A stretch of 64,000 bases of DNA from JANJTY01 sp038257155 (GTDB lineage: Bacteria; Pseudomonadota; Gammaproteobacteria; Xanthomonadales; Xanthomonadaceae): NCBI GenBank assembly GCA_038257155.1, contig JBBSJP010000005.1:62001-126000 (forward strand), written 5' to 3'. Made by a program: the position numbers and the translations under genes. Position 1 is the first letter of the stretch. Each line of letters opens with the position of its first letter. Of this stretch, positions 9,055 to 19,072 are shown one piece after another. A model generated the notes under the pieces. That model did no database searches and was not told the origin of the DNA. It worked only from the letters and a program-made list of their open reading frames with translations.

Positions 9055-10413
9055 ATGAGCGTCGCCACGGAACGTGGACAGCGGACAAGTATCGTTCGGC
9101 GTCTGGCCTTGGGCTGGATTGCGCCGTTAATGCTGGCAGTGGTCATGCCTGCATCAAGCGCCGAACCGCTGCCAGCGAATCCGCTTGACCGACTGAGCTA
9201 CACCCTGCAGGGTGGTTTTGGCTTCAGCGACAATCGATTGCGCACGCGCGACGATCCGGAAGACGACCTGTTCATTGATGGGGCTTTCGGATTCATCGCA
9301 GAGGGCGCCACGCCTCGGCTGGCCTGGCATGGCAGCGGTCAGCTGCAAGCCAGCCAGTCGCTGCTTGGTGGTCACAACGAGCCGCCGCGTGGCGAACTGG
9401 CGCTGGCGCTCGACTGGACCCTGCTTGAGCAACGCCTCGCCTGGCATGTCGGTCAGTTCGCCGCGGTGGAGCAGGTCGATCCATTGCTTGCTGACAGCCC
9501 TGACAATCGTCAGCAGACCAGCATCTTCATGACCGGCCCGAGCCTGCTGTTCGGCACGCCGTCGAGCTGGCTGGCGCAGCTCGACGCCCGCCTGGCGGTG
9601 GCGCGCGCCGATGAATCGCCAGCCTTCGATCACCAGCGCAAGGTGCTTATCTCGAGCCTGAAGCGCAGCAGCACGCCGCTGCTGCAATGGACCCTGCAGG
9701 GCGAACACAGCGATGTGGAATTTCGCCATGACGGCGATTTGAACGATTTCGTCCGCGACGATTTTCTATTGCGCATGGAGCGCACGCTGTCGCGTGGCGC
9801 ACTGAACCTGGCATTTGGCCACACAGTCATTGATCGACGCCGCGGTGGCACTCTGCAAGGCCCGCTGTGGCAGGCGAGCCTGAGGCTCGCCGTGCCAGGC
9901 GGCAGCCAGCTGCAGCTGGATTACGCCGACGCATTCTCGGATGCTGGCCGCGACCTGGCGCTGCTTGACGATCCGGCGGAACGGCTGTGGCAGGAAGGCC
10001 GTCGGGCGCGCATCGATGGCGCGCTCTACCGCTTGCGCAGCTTCACTCTGAGCTGGCGGCACGAGGGACCGCGCCTGGGCTGGTCAGTGGCCCCGTTCCT
10101 GCGCCGGGTCGATTATGTAGACGCGGATACCATCGGCGAGGGCAGCAGTCGCGGGCTTCGCGGCGCACTCAGCTATCGCCTCTCGCCGCGCTGGACGCTG
10201 CAGGCCGATGCTGCCACCACACGCTACAGTTTTGTCGGTCTGCGTCGGGAAGACGACGACCGCGGACTGCGCTTCGGCATCGAGCGTCTGATGACGCCGC
10301 ACTGGTCGATGCGCATCGGCGTCACCCGATTCCAACGGCACAGCAGTCAGCCGTCCGCTGACTACAGCGAGAACCTGCTCTCGCTGCACTTCGTCTATCG
10401 CAGCGACGCATGA
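9055..10413 (+). CDS. Outer-membrane beta-barrel protein of the polysaccharide operon
   Basis: 452 residues. A basic start and hydrophobic stretch ending ASSA (about residue 38) form a signal peptide. The mature part has alternating hydrophobic/polar strands from GGFGFSDNRL to a closing LLSLHFVYRSDA, typical of a beta-barrel anchored in the outer membrane. Barrel proteins of this size are regular members of exosortase-associated exopolysaccharide operons, where they may assist export. There is no enzymatic motif. It ends with a 4-bp overlap with the first glycosyltransferase gene. Confidence 0.75.
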   Translation: MSVATERGQRTSIVRRLALGWIAPLMLAVVMPASSAEPLPANPLDRLSYTLQGGFGFSDNRLRTRDDPEDDLFIDGAFGFIAEGATPRLAWHGSGQLQASQSLLGGHNEPPRGELALALDWTLLEQRLAWHVGQFAAVEQVDPLLADSPDNRQQTSIFMTGPSLLFGTPSSWLAQLDARLAVARADESPAFDHQRKVLISSLKRSSTPLLQWTLQGEHSDVEFRHDGDLNDFVRDDFLLRMERTLSRGALNLAFGHTVIDRRRGGTLQGPLWQASLRLAVPGGSQLQLDYADAFSDAGRDLALLDDPAERLWQEGRRARIDGALYRLRSFTLSWRHEGPRLGWSVAPFLRRVDYVDADTIGEGSSRGLRGALSYRLSPRWTLQADAATTRYSFVGLRREDDDRGLRFGIERLMTPHWSMRIGVTRFQRHSSQPSADYSENLLSLHFVYRSDA

Positions 10414-11627
10414 ACACGGCCTCGTCCTCCGCCATCGCCTCGCTCGCGCTTGCGCAGCCCGGCAGTATCGTGCGTGATCCCGCTGCGCCAGTTCGGGTGC
10501 TGCTGTTGACCGACACCCCGGTTGCGGGCAGCGGTGGCAGCGAACGATTCCTGCGCAGCCTGCTGGCCGGGCTTGATCGCGGCCGCTTTCGGGTCGATCT
10601 GGTTCAGCTGTGCGCACCGGCCGATGGCCAGCATGCATCGCCGCGTGACGCGCAGCGTCGCGGCCGCGAGGGCGAGTTCTGGCCGGTCACTGCCGCTTAC
10701 GGGCCGGCCGGCCTGCGCTGCTACGCGGCCCTGCGCCGGCGGGTGCAGCGCGGCGACTACGACATCATCCAGTCACAGCATGAAAAGTCCGATCTGCTGT
10801 GCGCCTTGTTGCCGCGCGGCCCTACCGGAGTCACGCGACTAAGTAACCGACGTGACAGCGGATTCCAGAAGTCGCCTGCGCTGCGCGCCGCTTTCCGCCT
10901 GATCAACGCGCGCTTCGACTGGGTATTGGCGCCGTCACGCGCGCTGATCGACGGGCTGCAGCACGACGAAGGCGTGTCGCCGCAACGCTGCCGGCATCTG
11001 CCGAATGGTGTCGATTCCGAGCGCTTTGCGCCCTGGCCAGCCGAGCGCCGCCATCTGGCGCGGCTCGAACTGAACCTGCCAGCCGAGGCCTTCGTGTTCG
11101 GCTGCGTGGCGCGCCTTGTCCCGGTCAAGCGCCACCGCGACATGATCGAAGCCTTTGCGAAACTGGCTGGCGAGCGTGCCGATACTCGACTGCTGCTGAT
11201 CGGCTCGGGCAAGTGCGAGGCCGCGCTGCGTGAGCAAGTGCAGCAGGCGGGGCTGGGTGCCCAGGTGCAGTTCCTCGGCGAGCGACGCGATGTAGACCAG
11301 TTGCTGCCGCTGCTGGACGCCTTTGTTCTCTGCTCGGCTACCGAAGGCATGTCCAATGCGCTGCTCGAGGCCATGGCCTGCGGCCTGCCGGTGATCGCCA
11401 CGGCGGTCGGCGGCAATCCGGAAACCCTGCAGGATCATCTCAACGGACTGCTGGTCCCGGCCGCCGAACCGCTGCAACTGGCCGCCGCGATGCGGCGGCT
11501 GTTGAGAGATCGGCCTTTCGCCCGCGATTGTGGCCGCCGCAGCCTGCAGCGCGTGGAGCAGCACTATTCGGTGTCTGCGATGGTCGCGCAGTACGAGGCT
11601 TTGTACCGCGATTGCCGGAAGCGCTGA
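10410..11627 (+). CDS. Glycosyltransferase family 4
   Basis: 405 residues with a GT-B fold. The N-terminal acceptor domain opens with VRVLLLTDTPVAGSGGSERF; the C-terminal nucleotide-sugar domain has FGCVARLVPVKRHRDMIEAF and the E-x7-E signature EGMSNALLEAMACGLPVIA. It transfers a sugar from a nucleotide donor onto the growing lipid-linked repeat unit at the cytoplasmic face of the inner membrane; donor and linkage cannot be told. ATGA overlap with the barrel gene and TGATG overlap with the next glycosyltransferase indicate translational coupling. Confidence 0.93.
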   Translation: MNTASSSAIASLALAQPGSIVRDPAAPVRVLLLTDTPVAGSGGSERFLRSLLAGLDRGRFRVDLVQLCAPADGQHASPRDAQRRGREGEFWPVTAAYGPAGLRCYAALRRRVQRGDYDIIQSQHEKSDLLCALLPRGPTGVTRLSNRRDSGFQKSPALRAAFRLINARFDWVLAPSRALIDGLQHDEGVSPQRCRHLPNGVDSERFAPWPAERRHLARLELNLPAEAFVFGCVARLVPVKRHRDMIEAFAKLAGERADTRLLLIGSGKCEAALREQVQQAGLGAQVQFLGERRDVDQLLPLLDAFVLCSATEGMSNALLEAMACGLPVIATAVGGNPETLQDHLNGLLVPAAEPLQLAAAMRRLLRDRPFARDCGRRSLQRVEQHYSVSAMVAQYEALYRDCRKR

Positions 11628-12733
11628 TGGCCGCCCCTGCTGTCATTGCTGCCTGCCACCTGCGTGCGACCGGCGGCATGTACGGAGCCGAGCATATGCT
11701 GCTCGGCCTGTGCAGCGAACAGGCCCGCCGCGGCGCTGTGCCGACGCTGGCGGTGTTCGCCCGTCGCAGCGAACCGCGGCCGCTGCTGCTGGACGCCGCC
11801 GACGCCGCCGGCCTGAGCGCCACTGCGATCACCTTCGACGGCCAGCTGGACACCCGCTGCCTGGGTCGGCTGCGCCGGCAACTGCGCCTGGCCAGCAGCC
11901 AGGGTCAGCAGGTTCTGCACTGCCACGACTACCGCTCGGTGGCCTACGGCCGTCTCGCCTCGGTGGGCCTTGGCCTGCGCCTGGTTGCGACCGCGCATGG
12001 CTGGCTCGACGCGAGCACGCGCCTGCGTGCCTACCGGGTGATAGAACAACGGATGCTGCGCGGCTTTGATCGGGTCTGCGCGGTGTCGCCAGCAATTCTC
12101 GGCGAGCTGCGCGATGCCGGGATCTCAGCTGGCCGCAGCAGCCACATCACCAACGGCATCGACCTGCATCGCTTCGCCCAAAGTGTGGTGCCGCGCAGCG
12201 GAACTCGCCTGCAGCTTGGATGCGCTGCGCGGCTCTCACCGGAGAAAAACCTGCTGCAGCTGGTCACTGCGGTCGCTCGCTGCCGCGATGAGGGCATCGA
12301 CCTGCACCTCACCATCTACGGCGAAGGCCCGCAGCGCGCCGAACTCGAAGCGGCGGTTGCGCACCTCTGGCTGCAGGACCGGGTGAGTCTTCCCGGCTCG
12401 CGTACCGACCTCGAGGCCTGGTATCCCACTCTCGACTATCTGCTGCTGGTTTCCACCCGTGAGGGAACGCCCCTGGTGGTGCTTGAGGCCTTGGCCTGCG
12501 GTTGCCCGGTGCTGGCAAGCGATGTCGGCGCCATCGCTGTGGTGCTCGCCGGATTGCCCGATTGTCGGATCGTGCCCGCGGGTGACCTCGATGCGCTGGT
12601 CGTCGCCCTTTGCGCCCTGCAGCAGCGCAAGGCCGCAGCGCCTGCGCTGCGCCAGCGGGTGCGCGCGGACTATTCGGTCGAGGCCATGACCGATGCCTAC
12701 CAGGAAGTCTATCGCCAGGCGCTGGCGGCGTGA
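11627..12733 (+). CDS. Glycosyltransferase family 4
   Basis: 368 residues from the ATG that overlaps the previous stop (TGATG). N-terminal ACHLRATGGMYGAEHML, and a C-terminal donor domain with GCAARLSPEKNLLQLV and EGTPLVVLEALACGCPVLA, mark a GT-B family 4 enzyme. The frame is open further upstream, but starting there would need a 99-bp overlap with the preceding gene and gives no family-like N-terminus. It probably adds one sugar of the exopolysaccharide repeat. It shows little resemblance to the neighbouring family 4 enzyme outside the common motifs, so it is not a recent duplicate. Confidence 0.92.
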   Translation: MAAPAVIAACHLRATGGMYGAEHMLLGLCSEQARRGAVPTLAVFARRSEPRPLLLDAADAAGLSATAITFDGQLDTRCLGRLRRQLRLASSQGQQVLHCHDYRSVAYGRLASVGLGLRLVATAHGWLDASTRLRAYRVIEQRMLRGFDRVCAVSPAILGELRDAGISAGRSSHITNGIDLHRFAQSVVPRSGTRLQLGCAARLSPEKNLLQLVTAVARCRDEGIDLHLTIYGEGPQRAELEAAVAHLWLQDRVSLPGSRTDLEAWYPTLDYLLLVSTREGTPLVVLEALACGCPVLASDVGAIAVVLAGLPDCRIVPAGDLDALVVALCALQQRKAAAPALRQRVRADYSVEAMTDAYQEVYRQALAA

Positions 12734-12738
12734 GCGCA

Positions 12739-14052
12739 ATGGTGCGAGACCCCAACGTGCAAGCCGGCACCATGCCGGCGTCCGCGGGTTGGCCAGTTGA
12801 TGCCCACGACGCCCAGGTCAGCGCGCGCGCGCGGCACAACTGGCCACTGCTTGCCTTCGTCGCCTTAATTCCGTTGCAGAACCTCTATCTGGGCTATCTG
12901 CCGAGCGGTCCGGGAGGCCTGAATTTTCTCAACCTCATGTTCGTGTTTTCGCTGCTTGCCGCATGGGCGCACGGTGGTGGGCTGGTGCGCGGCAGCGGCC
13001 TCAACGGCTGGACGGCTGCCTATATCGGCATGTCCGTGATTGCACTGCTGGTGGCGGACTCGCGCCTGCAGGACAGCAGCGGTCATATGAATATCCTCAA
13101 GGACCAGTTGCTTGCGGTCGGGTTCATCTATCTCGCCCAGATGAGCGCGAGCTCGGTCGCCGAGCTGCGTGCCCTGCTGCTGGCCTCGCTGCTGCCGTGG
13201 CCCTACTTGCTGATGATTGTCGCCAACCAGCACGGCGCGGTGGACAGCTGGCACTACAGCCACGACCTGCGCATCTCGGGCACCTTCATCGAGCTCGGTG
13301 CCAACGAGTTTGCGGCGTTCTGTACCACCGCGATGCTGGTCGCCTTTGGCTTGCTGCTGGGCAGCCGTGCCGCGTCGCGCTGGCGCCTGCTGTTTGGCGC
13401 CGCCGCGCTGTTCGCCGGCGCGGGCGTAGTGCTGACCTACTCGCGAACGGCCTATGTCGCGGCGTTGCTGGGCATCGCGCTGATCGTTCTGCTGCGACGC
13501 GGCGGCATGCGGCTGCTGCTGCCTGCGGCGCTGGCGCTGGCGCTGTTGCCGGTGCTGCTGCCGAACTCGGTAATGGAACGCTTCGACAGCATCGCAGTGG
13601 AGTCAGGGACGCGCGACGAAAGCACCGAACTGCGCTTCGCGTTCTGGGAAGTTGCACGCGAGCAGGTGAGCCGGAACCCGATGCTCGGCACCGGGTTTCA
13701 CAGCTTCCAACACGCCGAGGTAAACCCGCTGCGCACTGACACCCACAACTTTTTCCTGCGCGAGCTGGCCGAGAAAGGCTTTGTCGGCGCCGCGGTGCTG
13801 CTCGGCCTGCTGCTGTGCATGGCACGCATGCTCTGGTTCGCGCTGCGCACATCGGCCCCCGGAAGCTTCGCCAACGGGCTCGCGCTGGGGCTCGCCGGAG
13901 CCTTCGTCGCACTGCTTACCGCCAACGGCTTTGGCGACCGTTTTACCCACTATCCGATGATCGCCCACTTCTGGCTCTACCTCGGGCTGCTGCTGCGTGC
14001 CTTGAGTCTTCCCACCGTCCCCGCCGAGGTAGCAAGCAATGGCCCGCGCTAG
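12739..14052 (+). CDS. O-antigen ligase/polymerase-type membrane protein (Wzy_C)
   Basis: 437 residues, roughly ten to twelve hydrophobic segments. The large periplasmic loop carries the Wzy_C signature: RDESTELRFAFWEVAREQV, then GTGFHSFQHAEVN and TDTHNFFLRELAEKG, with the conserved His of ligases and polymerases. It likely polymerises lipid-linked repeat units in the periplasm (Wzy role), since the chain-length and export genes are in the same operon. The ATG at 12739 was chosen; a GTG at 12730 overlapping the preceding TGA is an equally possible start adding three residues. Confidence 0.88.
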   Translation: MVRDPNVQAGTMPASAGWPVDAHDAQVSARARHNWPLLAFVALIPLQNLYLGYLPSGPGGLNFLNLMFVFSLLAAWAHGGGLVRGSGLNGWTAAYIGMSVIALLVADSRLQDSSGHMNILKDQLLAVGFIYLAQMSASSVAELRALLLASLLPWPYLLMIVANQHGAVDSWHYSHDLRISGTFIELGANEFAAFCTTAMLVAFGLLLGSRAASRWRLLFGAAALFAGAGVVLTYSRTAYVAALLGIALIVLLRRGGMRLLLPAALALALLPVLLPNSVMERFDSIAVESGTRDESTELRFAFWEVAREQVSRNPMLGTGFHSFQHAEVNPLRTDTHNFFLRELAEKGFVGAAVLLGLLLCMARMLWFALRTSAPGSFANGLALGLAGAFVALLTANGFGDRFTHYPMIAHFWLYLGLLLRALSLPTVPAEVASNGPR

Positions 14053-14887
14053 TCGATTTGTCGGACGGCCGGTAGCCGATCCGCGCTGGGCCGCCGCCGA
14101 TCGTGAGCTTCCGCTGCCGCTGCTGGTGCTGATGTACCACGGGCTGCACGAGGGGCGCGACGATGCCGGGCACTTCGACCCCCGCTACAGCGTGCGACCC
14201 GCGGCGTTCGCCGAGCAGATGGCCTTGCTCGGTCGCCAACGCTCGCGCGTCGTGGCCGCGCCGGATGGACCGGTCAGGGACACTTCGCCCGGCAGTGCGC
14301 CGGCAATCCTGATCAGCTTCGATGACGGCGATGCAAGCAATGCCAGCGTCGCCTTGCCCTGCCTGCTTGAGCAGCGCATGCCGGCAGTGTTTTTTGTCAC
14401 CAGCGAGAACCTCGGCCGCCCAGGCTGGTTGGCGCCCGACCAGTTGAGCGAGCTCGCCGATTCGGGCATGCGCATCGGCTCGCATGGCGCCAGCCATCGT
14501 TTTCTCAGCGCACTTGATCCGTCCGAGCTTGGCGAGGAACTCGCCGAAAGCCGCGATGCGCTGCAGCGCGCCTGCGGCAGTCGGGTCGACTGGGTGGCCT
14601 TGCCCGGTGGCCGCGGCGCGGCTCGTGAGTGCGATGCGGCGCGAGACCTGGGCTACAGCGAGGTGTTCGGCTCGGTACCAGGTATCAATACCTCGACCCC
14701 GAGTGACCAGCCGCTGCAGCGCGTGGCGATCACCCGCGACCTGGATCTTGCGGGCTTCGCACAGATCCTTGCCTGGCGCGGAACGGCGGTGCACAGATTG
14801 TGCTGGCGGCATCGCCTGCTGAGCCTGCCGCGCGCGCTGCTCGGTGACGCGCGCTACGACCAGCTGCGCACGCGGCTCGTGCGATGA
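14039..14887 (+). CDS. Polysaccharide deacetylase family protein (NodB-type)
   Basis: 282 residues. ILISFDDGDASN contains the catalytic/metal Asp pair and RIGSHGASHRFLSAL the His-x3-His pair of the carbohydrate esterase 4 fold; GLHEGRDDAGHFDPRYSV is typical of the long form found in polysaccharide loci. It removes acetyl groups from GlcNAc-type residues of a polymer or precursor. No clear signal peptide is present, so a cytoplasmic or membrane-edge role is possible. The start overlaps the polymerase gene by 14 bp and the stop overlaps the following glycosyltransferase (ATGA). Confidence 0.88.
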   Translation: MARASRFVGRPVADPRWAAADRELPLPLLVLMYHGLHEGRDDAGHFDPRYSVRPAAFAEQMALLGRQRSRVVAAPDGPVRDTSPGSAPAILISFDDGDASNASVALPCLLEQRMPAVFFVTSENLGRPGWLAPDQLSELADSGMRIGSHGASHRFLSALDPSELGEELAESRDALQRACGSRVDWVALPGGRGAARECDAARDLGYSEVFGSVPGINTSTPSDQPLQRVAITRDLDLAGFAQILAWRGTAVHRLCWRHRLLSLPRALLGDARYDQLRTRLVR

Positions 14888-16020
14888 GCGCCGAGCTGCT
14901 CTTCGTGTTCGGCATCACGCTAGCCGGCTATGCCTTCGCCGGCTATCCGCTGCTCGTCTTGCTGCTGTCTCGCTGGTGGGGGCAGAAGCCAGGAATCGGA
15001 GTCATGCATGTGCCGATCACCGTGGTGATCGCGGCGCGCAACGAAGCTTCCGTGATCGTCGCCCGGCTGACCAATCTGCTGCAAACCGACTACCCACGGT
15101 ATTTGATCTCGGTGGTGCTGGTCGACGATGGCAGCACTGACGACACCGCCGCGCTGGCCGAAGCGCTCGAGGATCCGCGCCTGCGAGTGATTCGCCACCA
15201 GCACTCGCGCGGCAAGGCCGCGGCCATCAACAGCGCCATGGCCTTGGTCGATTCACGCTTTACGGTGTTCGCCGATGCCCGCCAGCGTTTCACGCGCGGC
15301 ACGCTGGATGCTTTGCTGGCGCCCTTCGCCGATCCACGCATCGGCGTGGTCAGCGGCGAGGTGGTACCGGCCGGGCAGGTTCCCGGCGCCAATGCGGTAG
15401 CGGCAGAGGGCAGCTACGCACGGCTGGAGCGGGCATTGCGTCGGGCCGAAGCACGCCTGGACTGGGCACACGCTGCCAGCGGCGCGGTCTACGCACTGCG
15501 AACCGAACTGTTCAGGCGCTTGCCCGAAGGCCTGATCCTGGATGACCTCTACCTGCCGCTACAGGCCCTGCGTGCCCATCACTCGATCTGGGTCGCGCCG
15601 GAAGCCGTCGCCATTGACACTGCCGGTAGCCAACTCGGCCATGAATTCCGCCGCAAGCTGCGTACCCTGTCCGGCAACTGGCAACTGATCGGCCTGCAGC
15701 CCTGGTTGCTGAATCCGTGGCGCAACCCGGTGTTCTTTGCCTGGGTCTCGCACAAGCTGGCGCGCCTGATGGCGCCATGGGCCCTGCTGCTGGCGCTGTT
15801 GGCTTCGGCGCAGGCCAATGGCGGCTGGCTGCTGGTGGCATTTGCAGTTCAGCTTGCGGCCTACGCCCTGGCGCTGGCGGCGCTGTTCGTACCGCGCTGG
15901 ACGCGTCGTATTCCGCTTTCCGCCACGGCGGGGAGTTTTCTCCTGCTCAACATCGCGGCCCTGATGTCGCTGCCGGTGTACCTGCGCAACCCGCGTCTCG
16001 ACCAGGTCTGGAAACGCTAA
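14884..16020 (+). CDS. Membrane glycosyltransferase family 2
   Basis: 378 residues. One N-terminal transmembrane helix (about 5-27), a GT-A catalytic domain beginning ITVVIAARNEASVIVARLTN with VVLVDDGSTDDTAALAEAL, an FADARQRF metal-binding segment and LILDDLYLPLQ, then three to four C-terminal transmembrane helices (about 280-365). This is the processive-type GT2 layout, although only one domain is present. It probably elongates the repeat unit or the polymer backbone at the inner membrane. It overlaps the deacetylase stop by 4 bp. Confidence 0.92.
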   Translation: MSAELLFVFGITLAGYAFAGYPLLVLLLSRWWGQKPGIGVMHVPITVVIAARNEASVIVARLTNLLQTDYPRYLISVVLVDDGSTDDTAALAEALEDPRLRVIRHQHSRGKAAAINSAMALVDSRFTVFADARQRFTRGTLDALLAPFADPRIGVVSGEVVPAGQVPGANAVAAEGSYARLERALRRAEARLDWAHAASGAVYALRTELFRRLPEGLILDDLYLPLQALRAHHSIWVAPEAVAIDTAGSQLGHEFRRKLRTLSGNWQLIGLQPWLLNPWRNPVFFAWVSHKLARLMAPWALLLALLASAQANGGWLLVAFAVQLAAYALALAALFVPRWTRRIPLSATAGSFLLLNIAALMSLPVYLRNPRLDQVWKR

Positions 16021-16021
16021 G

Positions 16022-17236
16022 GTGGCACGCCTGCTGTTCGTCACGTCCCGTTTGCCGTATCCGCCGCGCGAAGGCCACCAATTGCGCAGCTGGCACCTGC
16101 TGTGTGCGGCGGCAAAGCAGCACGAGGTTGACCTGCTGTGCCTGCAGCGGCCGGATGACGACCACCCGCCGAACCCCGTGCTGGCCGCACGCGTAAGCCG
16201 TCTCAGCTGCGTGCCACTCAGGGCAGCGCGTGATCCGCGCCTGCTGTTCGACGCCGGGCTGCGCTGGCTGAGCGGACGCAGCTCCCTGCTCGGTGCGCGA
16301 TTCGTCGACACGGCCCTGCGAGAAGCGTTCCGCGCTCGCGTCGACGACGCGGACCTGGTGCATCTCGACATGCTGGCGCTGGCCGACCTGATGGACTATG
16401 TGCCGGCGAACATGCCTCTGGTGCTCAACGCCCACAACGTCGAGTACCGCCTTCTGGAGGCACGCATCGCCATCGCTGACTCCGCACTGGAGCGCCAATT
16501 GCTGCGATTGCGTGTGGCTGAGCTGCGCGCGTTCGAGAAGCGTGCCTGTCTGCGCGCGACCCGCGTGCTGGCCTGCTCCGAAGAGGATGCAGCTCAGCTG
16601 CAGGCGCTGGCCCCGTCGGCTCGTACGGCAGTGCTGCCCAATGGTGTCGACCTGCAGGCCTATCGTCCCGCCAGCGAAGTGCAGCCGGATACCCGCAGCC
16701 TGGTATTCGTCGGGCAGATGGCCTGGTTTCCCAACCGCGACGGCATCAGCCACTTCCTGCGTGAGACCTTTCCCCTGATCCGTGCCATGCGCGAGGTGAG
16801 CCTGAAGGTTGTCGGACACCGCGCCGGCCTGGAGTTGCCGGAAGCGCCAGGCGACGCCGTGCAGTTCACCGGCTTTCTGGACGACCTGCGTCCCACGGTG
16901 CATGCCGCGACGGTGTACATCGTGCCGCTGCGCATCGGCAGCGGCACCCGCTTGAAAGTGCTGGAGGCAATGGCCATGGGCAAGGCCATCGTCAGCACGC
17001 GCATCGGTGCCGAGGGCATTGGACTGCGGGACGGTGTCGATGCCTTGCTCGCCGACACGCCTGAAGAATTCGCCGCAGCAGTTTGCCGACTGCTCGATGA
17101 CGCGCCGCTGCGCCACCAGCTTGGCGTTGCAGCGCGGGCCACCGCCGAAGCCCGCTTTGGCTGGGATGCCATCGGCGAAACGCTGCTGTCGGTCTACACT
17201 GAGCTGCTCGCCGAGCCTCGCCAGCGATTTCAATGA
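16022..17236 (+). CDS. Glycosyltransferase, exosortase-locus (TIGR03087-like) family
   Basis: 404 residues from a GTG one base after the previous stop. The N-terminus LLFVTSRLPYPPREGHQLRS and the VLNAHNVEYRLLEARI motif resemble the sugar transferases assigned to exosortase/PEP-CTERM polysaccharide loci. The donor domain reads LVFVGQMAWFPNRDGISHFL and RIGSGTRLKVLEAMAMGKAIV. It adds a sugar to the lipid-linked repeat. It closes the forward operon; 268 bp without a gene follow. The family resemblance is by reading, and a profile search would be needed to confirm it. Confidence 0.88.
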   Translation: MARLLFVTSRLPYPPREGHQLRSWHLLCAAAKQHEVDLLCLQRPDDDHPPNPVLAARVSRLSCVPLRAARDPRLLFDAGLRWLSGRSSLLGARFVDTALREAFRARVDDADLVHLDMLALADLMDYVPANMPLVLNAHNVEYRLLEARIAIADSALERQLLRLRVAELRAFEKRACLRATRVLACSEEDAAQLQALAPSARTAVLPNGVDLQAYRPASEVQPDTRSLVFVGQMAWFPNRDGISHFLRETFPLIRAMREVSLKVVGHRAGLELPEAPGDAVQFTGFLDDLRPTVHAATVYIVPLRIGSGTRLKVLEAMAMGKAIVSTRIGAEGIGLRDGVDALLADTPEEFAAAVCRLLDDAPLRHQLGVAARATAEARFGWDAIGETLLSVYTELLAEPRQRFQ

Positions 17237-17504
17237 ACAGAGTCCGTTCAGACGAATCGCATCGCCCGTAGGCTCGACACAACGGTGCGGGTGGCTGGAG
17301 CGCCGCCAGGGGCGGGTCGATTTCAGCGAGCCTGTGCTGGCCGGACAAGCATGGGATTGCCGCGAGAAGCACACCGCAGTCCGGGGATCCACAGCCAAGG
17401 AGTGCCCTGACACGCTGCTCCGTTATTCGTAGTCGTGACCTATTTTCTGTTTCTTCCGGAGCGCGCTACGCTGCACCATTGCGGACATCAGTTGGACGCG
17501 TGCA

Positions 17505-18626
17505 ATGAAACCGGAAGCGCCGAACGATACCCCAGAGGCCACGGTGGAGGAGGGCTGGGCCTCGCCGGCGAACATCCACACGCTCGCGATGCTGGCGCTG
17601 GCCCTGGTCGCGCTGTACCTGTGCCTGCGAATGATTCAGCCGTTCATTTCGTCACTCGCCTGGGCGCTGGCACTCGCCGTGCTTGCGATGCCGCTGCAGC
17701 GCTGGCTTGAATCGAAACTGCGGTCGATCAATCTCGCCGCGGCGTTCTCGGTACTGGCTGCCGGGATCATCGTGGTGGCGCCGGTGATCCTGGTGATGAC
17801 CAGCATGATCAACGAGGCCATCGGCGTAGTAGGCAACATCCAATCCCAGATCGAGACGGGCGAGTGGCGCAAGCTGATGTCGGAGCACCCGCGCCTGGCA
17901 TCGCTGGGGGGCTGGATCGACAGGGAATTGGACCTGCCTGGTTCGGTCACTGCTGCGGCTGGCGTATTCAGCGACATCGCAAGGAATATCGTCCAGGGAT
18001 CCCTGCGCCAGGGCATCGAGTTGCTGCTCACCTTCTACCTGCTGTTCTACTTGCTGCGCGACCGGCGCAAGGCGCTGGTTGCCTTCAGCTCGCTTTCCCC
18101 GCTGTCCAAGGTGCAGATGACGCGTTTGTACCGACACGTCGGGGACACGCTGCACGCGACCATGTATGGCACCTTCGTGGTCGCACTGGTGCAGGGTGCG
18201 CTGGGCGGCGCGATGTTCTGGGTGCTCGACTTGCCCGCGCCGCTGCTGTGGGGCGTGGTCATGGGGTTGCTCGCCATCGTTCCCGTGCTCGGCGCGTTCC
18301 TGATCTGGATTCCGGCGGCGCTGTTCCTGTTGCTGACCGGTCACCCGGTCCAGGCGCTGGTACTGGCGTTGTGGGGCGGCTTGGTGGTCGGTGGCATCGA
18401 CAACGTGCTTTACCCGATCCTGGTCGGCAATCGGCTGCATACGCATACCGTACTGATGTTCATCTCGATCGTCGGTGGCCTGTTTGTGTTCGGTGCCGCC
18501 GGCCTGATTCTGGGGCCGGTGATCCTCACGTCTACGATGGTCCTGCTGCAAGCGTGGCAACACCCGGAAGCGGCCGTCGCAACGCAGGCGCCTGCCGTGA
18601 ACAAACCTGCTGCAGCAGAGTCGTAG
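17505..18626 (+). CDS. AI-2E family transporter / permease
   Basis: 373 residues with about eight hydrophobic segments: two pairs near the N-terminus, a polar amphipathic region (about 100-165), then LLLTFYLLFYLLRDRRKALV and a C-terminal set including IPVLGAFLIWIP-like and IVGGLFVFGAAGLILGPVIL. This matches the AI-2E transporter family (TqsA/PerM/YdiK). Members export autoinducer-2 or act as Na+/H+ antiporters; the substrate here is unknown. It is separated from the exopolysaccharide operon by 268 bp, so it is probably its own transcript. The last 30 residues are Ala/Pro-rich. Confidence 0.9.
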   Translation: MKPEAPNDTPEATVEEGWASPANIHTLAMLALALVALYLCLRMIQPFISSLAWALALAVLAMPLQRWLESKLRSINLAAAFSVLAAGIIVVAPVILVMTSMINEAIGVVGNIQSQIETGEWRKLMSEHPRLASLGGWIDRELDLPGSVTAAAGVFSDIARNIVQGSLRQGIELLLTFYLLFYLLRDRRKALVAFSSLSPLSKVQMTRLYRHVGDTLHATMYGTFVVALVQGALGGAMFWVLDLPAPLLWGVVMGLLAIVPVLGAFLIWIPAALFLLLTGHPVQALVLALWGGLVVGGIDNVLYPILVGNRLHTHTVLMFISIVGGLFVFGAAGLILGPVILTSTMVLLQAWQHPEAAVATQAPAVNKPAAAES

Positions 18627-19072
18627 TGAGTGCGCCGACGAAAGTTCCGGCGTCACTCCGGCCTGATGCAACAGCGGACCGGCGCGAAACAGGGTTCCGC
18701 AGCATGGGGCAATGCCACGCCGATGCGGACTACCGATGCGCTGAGCGGTCGTGAATACCGGATCACCTCAGCCGCTTCGGCTTGCTCTCTTGGAGGGTGC
18801 ATGACCACCACCCTGACCTGACTGCGTCGTCTAGAAGCGCCATGCGGTATGGGGACGCTGGATGTTTCGACGCGCACTCGGTCGGTATGCGCACAGGTGC
18901 GCGACAAGGAGCACCCGCGCCGCCACCGCCGTCGCGCCCAATGTGTTGACCATGGCCTTCGCCGCAGGAATCGCCATTCAGTTCGGTGACTTTCCGGCAT
19001 GGCGCGGCTCTTGCTTGCCTTTGAAAGACAGGACGAACGCCTGAATGAAAATCAGAGTTTTCTTGTCCTGGA
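18627..19072. other. Intergenic stretch, no gene recognised
   Basis: Only short frames without family features. It probably carries the end of the AI-2E transcript and the promoter of the downstream Crp/Fnr gene. Confidence 0.5.

Noticed and set aside
15947..17413. 488-codon open frame on the minus strand
   Set aside because: Antisense to two glycosyltransferase genes and without protein features.
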